DNA of 64,000 bases from Prevotella sp. 885 (GTDB taxonomy: Bacteria > Bacteroidota > Bacteroidia > Bacteroidales > Bacteroidaceae), in NCBI RefSeq assembly GCF_002265625.1, contig NZ_NOVE01000008.1, positions 26,637 to 90,636 on the forward strand, given 5' to 3'. The translations under genes and the position numbers were made by a program. This document shows, in pieces, positions 35,181 through 42,732 of the stretch (the first letter of the stretch is position 1; every line of letters begins with the position of its first letter). Under the pieces are notes generated by a model, which saw nothing but the letters and a program-made list of their open reading frames with translations, ran no database searches and was not told the origin of the DNA.

Positions 35181-36674
35181 ATGAAACATTCACTTCTTAT
35201 TTTCGCTTTGGCATGTCTCGGCATGCAGGTCCAGGCGCAGCAGGTGCTCTGCTTGGACAGCTGCCGTGCCATGGCGTTGCGCAACAACAAGACCCTCGTG
35301 GCTTCACGCTTGCAGCTCGACATGGCACAGTATAACACCAAGGCGGCTAAGACCAAGTATCTGCCGCACATCAGTGCCGTAGGCGGATACGAACTCACGA
35401 GTCGTGAGATATCGTTGCTAAGCAAAGACCAGAAGAAGGCCATTTCAGGAGCCGGCACCAATGTGGTGGGTTCGATGCAAAGCGACATCTCGGGTGCTCT
35501 GACAGGGCTTGCCCAGCAGGGCGTGCTGACACCTGATCAGGCGCAGAGCCTCGGCAATATGTTCGGTCAAGTGGGATCGAAGATAGGCGAGGCGGTCAAT
35601 CACGTTGGTCAGAGCTTCGTCAACGCTCTCCGTACTGACACACGTCAGATGTATGCCATTTCCGTAATGGCTACGCAGCCCATATACATGGGTGGCGCCA
35701 TCACCGCTGCCAACAACATGGCGAAGATAGGGGAGAGCATGGCTGCCAACCAGATTGACGCCACCACGCAGCAGACCATACATGCCATAGACCAGGCTTA
35801 CTGGACAGTAGTGTCCGTGAAGCACAAGAAGGACTTGGCTGAGAGCTATCTGCAGGTGGTGAAGAAGCTGGATGATGACGTGCAGAAGATGATAAAGGAA
35901 GGCGTAGCCACGCGTGCCGACGGTCTGAAGGTGGCAGTAAGAGTGAACGAGGCAGAGATGTCGCTCACTCAGGCTGACAACGGACTGGCGCTTGCCAAGA
36001 TGCTCCTTTGCCAGCTCTGCGGAATGCCAGCCGAAACGGAAGTGACTCTTGCTGACGAGAATACGCCGAACATCGCCACCGCCTCTACGAGCGAGAGCGC
36101 CTCGGCAGACAAGGCTGAAGCACAGGACAACCGCCCGGAGATGAAGCTTCTCCAGAACGCCGTTGACCTCAGTCGTCAAGCCACCAATCTGGTACGTGCC
36201 GCATACCTTCCGCAGGTGTTGCTCACAGGCGGATACATGGCCACCAATCCTAACGTCTATAACGGATTCGAGCGCAAGCTCTCCGGCGTGTGGAACGTGG
36301 GCGTGATGGTGAGAGTGCCGTTATGGAACTGGATGGAAGGCTCTTACAAGGTGCGTGCCGGTCGTATTGCCACGCGCATAGCCGAAATGGAGCGTGAGGA
36401 CCTCGGAGAGAAGATTGACCTCCAGATCAGCCAGTGCCAGTTTAAGCTCAAGGAAGCCAACCGCCGTCTGGTCATGGCAATGAAGAACGTGGAGAACGCT
36501 GACGAGAATCTGCGCTGTGCTACAGTCGGATTCAAGGAGGGTGTGCTGCAGACCACTGATGTAATGGCGGCACAGACAGCATGGATGCAGGCGCAGTCGC
36601 AGAAGATTGACGCTGAGGTGGATGTCCGTCTGTCACAGGTGAACCTCAGAAAGGCGCTCGGCGTATTGCAATAA
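35181..36674 (+). CDS. TolC-family outer-membrane efflux protein
   Basis: A 497-aa outer-membrane channel protein. Residues 1-20 are a signal peptide (…LGMQVQA/QQV). Two OEP repeats are visible: LDSCRAMALRNNKTLVASRL near the N-terminus with the usual SYLQVVKKLDDDVQKMIKEG stretch, and a second repeat near 320-490 ending in the GVLQTTDVMAAQTAWMQAQS stretch and LRKALGVLQ. Between about 85 and 155 there is an extra region with long low-similarity helices (ISGALTGLAQQGVLTPDQA). It should form the tunnel used by the HlyD protein and the two ABC-2 permeases encoded next. The exported substrate is unknown. Confidence 0.92.
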   Translation: MKHSLLIFALACLGMQVQAQQVLCLDSCRAMALRNNKTLVASRLQLDMAQYNTKAAKTKYLPHISAVGGYELTSREISLLSKDQKKAISGAGTNVVGSMQSDISGALTGLAQQGVLTPDQAQSLGNMFGQVGSKIGEAVNHVGQSFVNALRTDTRQMYAISVMATQPIYMGGAITAANNMAKIGESMAANQIDATTQQTIHAIDQAYWTVVSVKHKKDLAESYLQVVKKLDDDVQKMIKEGVATRADGLKVAVRVNEAEMSLTQADNGLALAKMLLCQLCGMPAETEVTLADENTPNIATASTSESASADKAEAQDNRPEMKLLQNAVDLSRQATNLVRAAYLPQVLLTGGYMATNPNVYNGFERKLSGVWNVGVMVRVPLWNWMEGSYKVRAGRIATRIAEMEREDLGEKIDLQISQCQFKLKEANRRLVMAMKNVENADENLRCATVGFKEGVLQTTDVMAAQTAWMQAQSQKIDAEVDVRLSQVNLRKALGVLQ

Positions 36675-36706
36675 CATCATTTAAATATTCTACTGAAAAC
36701 ATTATT

Positions 36707-37693
36707 ATGTCAGAAAAAAAGCAACATAAGAACATTATCATCACAGCAGCCTGCACAACGCTCGTCGTTGCCGTGGTGGCTGTGATTGGCGCCATGTCGA
36801 TAAAGCAGGAACCTGAGACCATCCAGGGACAGGTGGAGGTTTCGGAGTACCGCGTGTCGAGCAAGGTGCCGGGACGTATCCTCGAAATACGTGTGAAGGA
36901 GGGCGACTACGTTAACGTGGGCGACACGCTTGCCATACTGGACGCTCCCGAAGTACGCGCAAAGATGACTCAGGCACAGTCGGCTGAGAACGCCGCGGCC
37001 GCTATGGACGAAATGGCTAACAACGGTGCACGTCAGGAGCAGGTGCGTGGAGCATTCGCTGTCCTGCAGCAGGCAAAGGCAGGACTGGAGATAGCACAGA
37101 AGTCGTATAACCGCGTGCAGCGACTCTACGACGAGGGCGTGATGACAGCTCAGAAGCGCGATGAGGCTTTCGCCAACTACAAGGCGCTGGAGGCGCAGGT
37201 GAAGGCTGCGCAGAGTCAGTACGACATGGCTCGTAACGGAGCGCGTTCCGAGGAGAAGAAGGCTGCAGCCGCACAGGTGAACAGAGCCAAGGGTGCTGTG
37301 GCTGAGGTCAATTCATACATACACGAGACAATGCAGATAGCGCAGATGGCTGGTGAGGTGAGCGACGTCTATCCGAAGGTGGGCGAGCTTGTCGGAACCG
37401 GTTCGCCCATCATGTCCGTATCGCTCATGAACGACATTTGGGGAACCTTCAATGTGCGTGAGGACCAGCTGGACGGCATGAAGGTGGGCAGCATCGTCAC
37501 CGCTTTCGTCCCTGCCTTCAAGAAGGAGATACGCATGAAGGTGTACTACATCAAGGACCAGGGATCGTATGCTGTGTGGAAGGCAACAAAGTCGAACGGT
37601 CAGTACGACCTCAAGACCTTCGAGGTGAAGGCTCGTCCGATGGACAAGCTGGAGGGACTGCGTCCGGGTATGTCGCTGATACTTAAGAGATGA
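36707..37693 (+). CDS. HlyD-family periplasmic adaptor (membrane fusion protein)
   Basis: A 328-aa membrane fusion protein with one N-terminal membrane segment at about 11-30, a biotinyl-lipoyl-like half motif (EYRVSSKVPGRILEIRVKEG then DYVNVGDTLAILDAPE), a helical hairpin at about 85-200, and a return half ending in a beta-barrel domain (VREDQLDGMKVGSIVTAFVP). It links the inner-membrane permeases with TolC. The layout is close to the YbhG/YhiI type that works with ABC-2 exporters. It overlaps the next gene by 4 bases (ATGA), which shows tight translational coupling. Confidence 0.92.
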   Translation: MSEKKQHKNIIITAACTTLVVAVVAVIGAMSIKQEPETIQGQVEVSEYRVSSKVPGRILEIRVKEGDYVNVGDTLAILDAPEVRAKMTQAQSAENAAAAMDEMANNGARQEQVRGAFAVLQQAKAGLEIAQKSYNRVQRLYDEGVMTAQKRDEAFANYKALEAQVKAAQSQYDMARNGARSEEKKAAAAQVNRAKGAVAEVNSYIHETMQIAQMAGEVSDVYPKVGELVGTGSPIMSVSLMNDIWGTFNVREDQLDGMKVGSIVTAFVPAFKKEIRMKVYYIKDQGSYAVWKATKSNGQYDLKTFEVKARPMDKLEGLRPGMSLILKR

Positions 37694-38859
37694 ATATCAT
37701 AAAACGAATATTACATATTGCCCTGCGCGAGTGCAGGAGAATGAAGGCGAATCGCATGTATCTCTTCTGCATGATCGTCTTCCCGGTCTTCGTGACCTTC
37801 TTCTTCACGTCGCTCATGGACGAAGGACAACCTCAGGACATGCCGGTGGGCGTGGTGGACCTCGACAATTCCAGCACCACGCGAAAGCTGACTCGTCTGC
37901 TCGACTCGTTCCAGTCCACTAAGGTGGTGGCGCATTATCCGAGCGTGGATGAGGCTCGACATGCCGTGCAGAAGGGCGACATCTACGGATTCGTCTACTT
38001 CCCCAAGAACACCACGGCAGACCTGCTGGCATCACGCCAGCCCACCATATCTTATTATTACAGCTACGCCTCGCTGACGGCAGGATCGCTGGTATTCAAG
38101 GACCTGAAGACAATGGCTACGCTCGGTTCGGCAGCCGTAGGCAAGCAGGTGATGACCGCCAAGGGATATACGGACCGTCAGATAATGGCGTTCCTTCAGC
38201 CCATCGTGCTCGACACGCACACCGTGGGCAACCCGTGGGTTAACTATAACGTTTATCTCACCACGATGCTCGTGCCTACGTGTATGCTGCTGCTCGTGTT
38301 TCTCATCACGGCTTACTCGTTGGGAACCGAACTGAAGCAGCAGACGGCTAAGCAACTCATGGAGATGTCCGCTGACAATCCGTTCGTGGCTATAACCGGA
38401 AAGATGCTTCCGCAGACGATAGTGTGGCTGCTCGTCATGGGCTTCTACCTTTATTATGTCTTCGGCGTGCTGGCATTCCCTCATCCCGGCGGATGGCACA
38501 TATTGCTGATGCTCGGCGTGCTTGCCGTGTTGGCAGCGCAGGGATTCGGCATTTTTATGTTCGGACTGTTTCCGTCGCTGCGTATGTCGATGAGCATCTG
38601 CTCGTTGTGGGGCGTGCTCAGCTTCTCAATGGTGGGCACGGCATTCCCCACGCTTGCCATGGATCCGGAGCTGCAGGTGCTTGCCAATCTTTTCCCGATG
38701 AGGCATGTCTTCCTTATCTACGAGATAGCCGCCTTTGGAGGTTATCCGCTTATGGACGTGGCTCCAAGCCTTATAGCCCTTGTGCTCTTCGCCTCGGCAC
38801 CGCTGCTGGTGATGCTGCGCATCGGAAAGGCATTGAAGGAATACGTCTATATGCCGTAG
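37690..38859 (+). CDS. ABC-2-type transporter permease (first of two)
   Basis: A 389-aa inner-membrane protein of the ABC2_membrane_3 type: a short cytoplasmic start, a first membrane segment at about 22-42, a large periplasmic loop of about 150 residues (PVGVVDLDNSSTTRKLTRLL…), then five more membrane segments from about 190 to 370. The loop and the TM pattern match YbhS/YbhR-like permeases. The ATG overlaps the TGA of the HlyD gene. No ATP-binding gene lies in this operon, although this permease type normally needs one. Start and end look normal. Confidence 0.9.
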   Translation: MNIIKRILHIALRECRRMKANRMYLFCMIVFPVFVTFFFTSLMDEGQPQDMPVGVVDLDNSSTTRKLTRLLDSFQSTKVVAHYPSVDEARHAVQKGDIYGFVYFPKNTTADLLASRQPTISYYYSYASLTAGSLVFKDLKTMATLGSAAVGKQVMTAKGYTDRQIMAFLQPIVLDTHTVGNPWVNYNVYLTTMLVPTCMLLLVFLITAYSLGTELKQQTAKQLMEMSADNPFVAITGKMLPQTIVWLLVMGFYLYYVFGVLAFPHPGGWHILLMLGVLAVLAAQGFGIFMFGLFPSLRMSMSICSLWGVLSFSMVGTAFPTLAMDPELQVLANLFPMRHVFLIYEIAAFGGYPLMDVAPSLIALVLFASAPLLVMLRIGKALKEYVYMP

Positions 38860-38900
38860 AACACCACTAATCATCAATACAGAACAACTAACAATAAGGG

Positions 38901-40076
38901 ATGTCAAGAAAAATAATCACTTACATCATAGACGTTGCAAAGGTCTGGATGCACGAGTATAGGCAGATTTTCAAGGATGAGGGCACGCTGCTCTTTGTGA
39001 TCCTTGTGCCCCTGCTTTATCCCGTGCTCTATTCCTGGATATATAACAATGAGGTGGTGAAGGAGGTGCCCGTGGCTGTGGTTGACTGTTCGCACAGCGC
39101 AATGGCAAGAGAGTTTGTGCGCCATTGTGACGCTTCTTCAGACGTGAAGGTGGCGTACAGATGCAACAGCCTGGAGGAAGCCAAGGACCTTGTGGGCCAT
39201 CAGAAGGTATACGGCGTGATATACATGCCTGAAGACTTCGGCACACGACTCGGACGCATGGAGCAGGCGCATGTCAGCGTCTACTGCAACATGGGACTGA
39301 TGCTTACCTATAAGGCCATCTTCCAGACATGTACGGCGGTGGCTGCCGACCTCAACTCTCGCATTCAGATAGAACTCTCCGGCGCTTATACGGCAAGAGA
39401 AGGGGAAATAACAGCGAGTCCGATAAACGTACGCGACGTACCGATGTTTAACAATACGGGAGGATACGGCAACTTTATCCTGCCCGGTGTGCTTGTGCTC
39501 GTGCTGCAGCAGGTGTTGCTTCTCGGCATTGGCATGGCTTATGGCACGTCCTACGAGAAGCACGGATTTGTGCGTCTCAAGCCGATGCTCGAACGCAATT
39601 TCGGTCTTTCGCGCATCATGGTGGGCAGGACATTAGGCTTCTTTGTGCTCTTCGTGATGTTGTCGGCTTGGGTGTTGTTGGCAATACCGCGCATCTTCAA
39701 CTTCGTGCACATAATGCCTCGCGGCGAGTTCCTGCTCTTCACCATACCGTATCTTCTCGCCTGCATCTTCTTCGCCATAACCTTCTCGTTCATTGTAAGG
39801 CAGCGAGAGAATGTCATGCTCCTCGTGGTGTTCACATCCGTGCCCTTCCTCTTCATGTCGGGCGTGTCGTGGCCTAAGAGCAACATTCCCGAAATATGGC
39901 AATTGACCGGCTATCTCTTCCCGTCCACATTCGGCATTCAGGGCTTCATAAAGCTCAATACCATGGGTTGTCTCTTCTCAGACATCTGGCCGGAGATAAA
40001 GGCGCTGTGGATGCAAGTGATAGTCTACGGAGCACTTGCCACGCTCGTGACGAGGTGGCAGGTGAGGAGAAGTTAA
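38901..40076 (+). CDS. ABC-2-type transporter permease (second of two)
   Basis: A 391-aa paralogue of the preceding permease with the same layout: membrane segment near 28-48 (GTLLFVILVPLLYPVLYSWI), a periplasmic loop starting VPVAVVDCSHSAMAREFV, and five further membrane segments from about 195 to 385 (including GNFILPGVLVLVLQQVLLLG). Two different half-permeases most likely form a heterodimer. Forty-one bases separate it from its partner. It is the last gene of the operon and is followed by a long inverted repeat at 40092-40206. The ATPase that would drive it is not in the window next to it. Confidence 0.9.
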   Translation: MSRKIITYIIDVAKVWMHEYRQIFKDEGTLLFVILVPLLYPVLYSWIYNNEVVKEVPVAVVDCSHSAMAREFVRHCDASSDVKVAYRCNSLEEAKDLVGHQKVYGVIYMPEDFGTRLGRMEQAHVSVYCNMGLMLTYKAIFQTCTAVAADLNSRIQIELSGAYTAREGEITASPINVRDVPMFNNTGGYGNFILPGVLVLVLQQVLLLGIGMAYGTSYEKHGFVRLKPMLERNFGLSRIMVGRTLGFFVLFVMLSAWVLLAIPRIFNFVHIMPRGEFLLFTIPYLLACIFFAITFSFIVRQRENVMLLVVFTSVPFLFMSGVSWPKSNIPEIWQLTGYLFPSTFGIQGFIKLNTMGCLFSDIWPEIKALWMQVIVYGALATLVTRWQVRRS

Positions 40077-40091
40077 GGTATATGTTTGAGA

Positions 40092-40206
40092 GTTGAGAGT
40101 TGGGAATTGAGAGTTATGATATGCTATAAAGCTTATTGATTGCTATAATTGTTTATACTTATAAAAAGTAATCATAACTCTCAACTCTAAATTCTCAACT
40201 CTCAAC
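40092..40206. repeat. Long imperfect inverted repeat after the ABC-2 operon
   Basis: Bases 40092-40120 (GTTGAGAGTTGGGAATTG… to ATGAT) are the near-exact reverse complement of 40171-40206; the right arm has six extra bases and one mismatch. The arms are made of repeated GAGAGTTGA words. The loop is about 50 bases. It could end or protect the mRNA. Similar GAGAGTTGA-rich palindromes are common between genes in Bacteroidales, so it may be a dispersed palindromic repeat. Confidence 0.75.
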
Positions 40207-40282
40207 TAATCATATCTCTCAATTTATTGTTGTAAGTTGTTATTTTATCTTTACTTATACCACGGAATTGGATTTTTTTCTC

Positions 40283-40290
40283 TAATTTTG
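40283..40290 (+). promoter_or_regulatory. -7 box (TAATTTTG) for the carboxyltransferase operon
   Basis: TAATTTTG matches TAnnTTTG, 88 bases before the ATG at 40378. No convincing -33 box is seen. The leader holds GAGTGGCACTTTAGCG, which resembles the cores of the 22-bp units found elsewhere in this window. Confidence 0.5.
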
Positions 40291-40377
40291 CACATTTGAA
40301 AGAGTGGCACTTTAGCGCGACGGCGTTAAGGGCGCTTTTATTATGCAAAACGAAATCTATAATAATAAGGAATAGAG

Positions 40378-42153
40378 ATGAAAAAGAAAATCCAGTTCAG
40401 TCTCGTTTATCGAGATATGTGGCAGTCTTCCGGAAAGTTCCAGCCACGTAAAGACCAGTTGGAGCGCATCGCTCCCGTCATCATCGACATGGGTTGCTTT
40501 GCCCGCGTCGAAACCAACGGCGGAGCCTTCGAGCAGGTTAATCTGCTTGCCGGCGAGAATCCAAATGATGCGGTACGCGCTTTCTGCAAGCCTTTCAACG
40601 AGGCAGGCATCAAGACCCACATGCTCGACCGCGGTCTCAACGCCCTCCGCATGTATCCCGTACCTGACGATGTACGTGCCCTTATGTATAAGGTAAAGGC
40701 AAAGCAGGGTACCAACATCACACGTATCTTCGACGGTCTGAACGACGTGCGCAACATCATTCCCAGCATCAAGTGGGCTAAGGAAGGTGGCATGACTCCC
40801 CAGTGCGCACTCTGCATCACCAACTCTCCCGTACACACTCTGGAGTACTACATGAACATCGCTGACCAGCTCGTCGCTGCCGGCGCTGAGGAAATCTGTC
40901 TCAAGGACATGGCTGGTATCGGTCAGCCCGCATTCCTCGGCAAGCTCACAAAGATGATCAAGGACAAGTATCCTGAAATCATCATCCAGTATCACGGCCA
41001 TTCAGGTCCTGGTCTGTCAATGGCTTCCATCCTCGAGGTCTGCAACAACGGCGCAGACATCATCGACACAGCCATCGAGCCGCTTTCATGGGGTAAGGTA
41101 CATCCGGACGTTATCTCTGTTATCAGCATGTTGAAGAACGAGGGCTTTGAGGTTCCCGAAATCAACATGTCAGCATATATGAAGGCTCGTGCCCTCACTC
41201 AGGAGTTCATCGACGAGTGGCTCGGCTACTTCATCAATCCCGGCAACAAGATTATGTCATCGCTCCTTCTCGGCTGCGGTCTCCCCGGCGGTATGATGGG
41301 TTCAATGATGGCTGACCTTGGCGGAATGCGCACCACCATCAACAACGTACGCAAGAAGAACGGCGAGGACGAGCTTTCTATGGACGACCTCCTCATCAAG
41401 CTCTTCGACGAGGTGGAGTATGTATGGCCGCGCGTAGGTTATCCTCCATTGGTGACACCGTTCTCACAGTACGTGAAGAACATCGCCCTCATGAACCTTC
41501 TCACCATCGAGCAGGGCAAGGGTCGCTTCGTAATGATGGACGACTCGATGTGGGGTATGATTCTTGGAAAGTCAGGAAAGATTCCTGGAACCATCGATCC
41601 CGAACTCGTAGAGCTTGCCAAGAAGCAGGGTCGCGAATTCACAGACGTTGACGCTCACACTCTCCTCACAGACGCCCTCGACTCATTCCGCAAGGAGATG
41701 GACGAGAACGGATGGGAGTATGGTCAGGACGACGAAGAGCTCTTCGAGCTTGCCATGCATCCGGAGCAGTATCGCAACTATAAGAGCGGTCAGGCTAAGA
41801 AGAACTTCCTCGCTGACCTCCAGAAGCTCAAGGACGCCAAGCTCGGCGCCAATCTTTCTCCCGAGCAGCTCAGCGCTTACAAGCACGCTAAGGCTGACGC
41901 CATCGTTGCTCCCGTTAAGGGCGACATCTACTGGGAGTTCTCTGGCGAAGGCGAGTGCGCACCGACTGTCGAGCCGTTCATCGGCAAGGAGTATAAGGAA
42001 GGCGACGTTCTCTGCTACATCCAGGCTCCTTGGGGCGAATTTGTTGAGGTACCAGCTGCACTCGGTGGCAAGATTGTCGAAATCAACGCCAAGCGTGGTT
42101 CGAAGGTATCTAAGGGTGACGTTATCGCCTACATTGAGCGCGATCACGAGTAA
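40378..42153 (+). CDS. Oxaloacetate decarboxylase alpha / pyruvate carboxylase B-type carboxyltransferase with degenerate biotinyl domain
   Basis: A 591-aa protein with a DRE-TIM metallolyase-type carboxyltransferase barrel at about 1-300 (FSLVYRDMWQSSGKFQ, then CLKDMAG and QYHGHSGPGLSMA with the metal His pair), a helical PYC/OADA domain at about 300-480, and a C-terminal biotinyl-lipoyl-like domain at about 506-589. In that domain the biotin-bearing EAMKM is replaced by QAPWG (549-553), so it has no lysine to biotinylate at the usual place. It may use biotin carried on another protein, or have changed role. It likely moves carboxyl groups between pyruvate/oxaloacetate and a carrier in the cytoplasm. 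The HD-domain gene follows after 8 bases. Confidence 0.85.
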   Translation: MKKKIQFSLVYRDMWQSSGKFQPRKDQLERIAPVIIDMGCFARVETNGGAFEQVNLLAGENPNDAVRAFCKPFNEAGIKTHMLDRGLNALRMYPVPDDVRALMYKVKAKQGTNITRIFDGLNDVRNIIPSIKWAKEGGMTPQCALCITNSPVHTLEYYMNIADQLVAAGAEEICLKDMAGIGQPAFLGKLTKMIKDKYPEIIIQYHGHSGPGLSMASILEVCNNGADIIDTAIEPLSWGKVHPDVISVISMLKNEGFEVPEINMSAYMKARALTQEFIDEWLGYFINPGNKIMSSLLLGCGLPGGMMGSMMADLGGMRTTINNVRKKNGEDELSMDDLLIKLFDEVEYVWPRVGYPPLVTPFSQYVKNIALMNLLTIEQGKGRFVMMDDSMWGMILGKSGKIPGTIDPELVELAKKQGREFTDVDAHTLLTDALDSFRKEMDENGWEYGQDDEELFELAMHPEQYRNYKSGQAKKNFLADLQKLKDAKLGANLSPEQLSAYKHAKADAIVAPVKGDIYWEFSGEGECAPTVEPFIGKEYKEGDVLCYIQAPWGEFVEVPAALGGKIVEINAKRGSKVSKGDVIAYIERDHE

Positions 42154-42161
42154 TCTTATAT

Positions 42162-42707
42162 ATGTACGAAACAATAATTGACAAATACTACGGAGGATGT
42201 GACGCATTGCGCCACATCCTCGTTACGCATAGCGAATCTGTGGCGCGTCGTGCGCTGCAGATAGCTTCTCAACACCCTGAACTAAACATCGACACCGACT
42301 TCGTACGCGAAGCAGCCATGCTTCATGACGTCGGAATAATACGCGTGGACGCACCGTCCATTGAATGTCACGGCACGGAGCCGTACATCCGCCACGGTGT
42401 CTGCGGCGCCGAACTCCTTCGTTCGGAAGGAATAGACGAGAGATACGCTCGCGTTTGCGAACGCCATACAGGAGCAGGACTCACACTTGACGACATCGTC
42501 TCCCAGAACCTGCCGCTGCCTCATCACGACCTGCAGCCCGAAACCATCGAGGAGAAACTGATATGTTACGCGGACAAGTTCTACTCGAAGTCACACCTCT
42601 CCCGCGAGAAGACCATCGAGCAGGCTGAGAAAAGCCTCGCAAAGTTCGGTGGCGAAACACTTGCAAGGTTCAGAGCAATGAAAGATATCTTTGAACCGGA
42701 AAAGTAA
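42162..42707 (+). CDS. HD-domain (HDIG-type) phosphohydrolase-like protein
   Basis: A 181-aa cytoplasmic protein with the metal-dependent HD fold: His23 in LVTHSESVARR, the HD pair in AAMLHDVGII (His55-Asp56), a further His in YIRHGVCGAELL, and Asp in CYADKFYSK. The family hydrolyses phosphate esters such as nucleotides, but this subgroup has no assigned substrate. It starts 8 bases after the carboxyltransferase stop and ends 25 bases before the LptD-like gene, so all three are probably one transcript. Nothing appears missing. Confidence 0.85.
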   Translation: MYETIIDKYYGGCDALRHILVTHSESVARRALQIASQHPELNIDTDFVREAAMLHDVGIIRVDAPSIECHGTEPYIRHGVCGAELLRSEGIDERYARVCERHTGAGLTLDDIVSQNLPLPHHDLQPETIEEKLICYADKFYSKSHLSREKTIEQAEKSLAKFGGETLARFRAMKDIFEPEK

Positions 42708-42732
42708 TTTGATATAACAAAAGAAACTGAAA

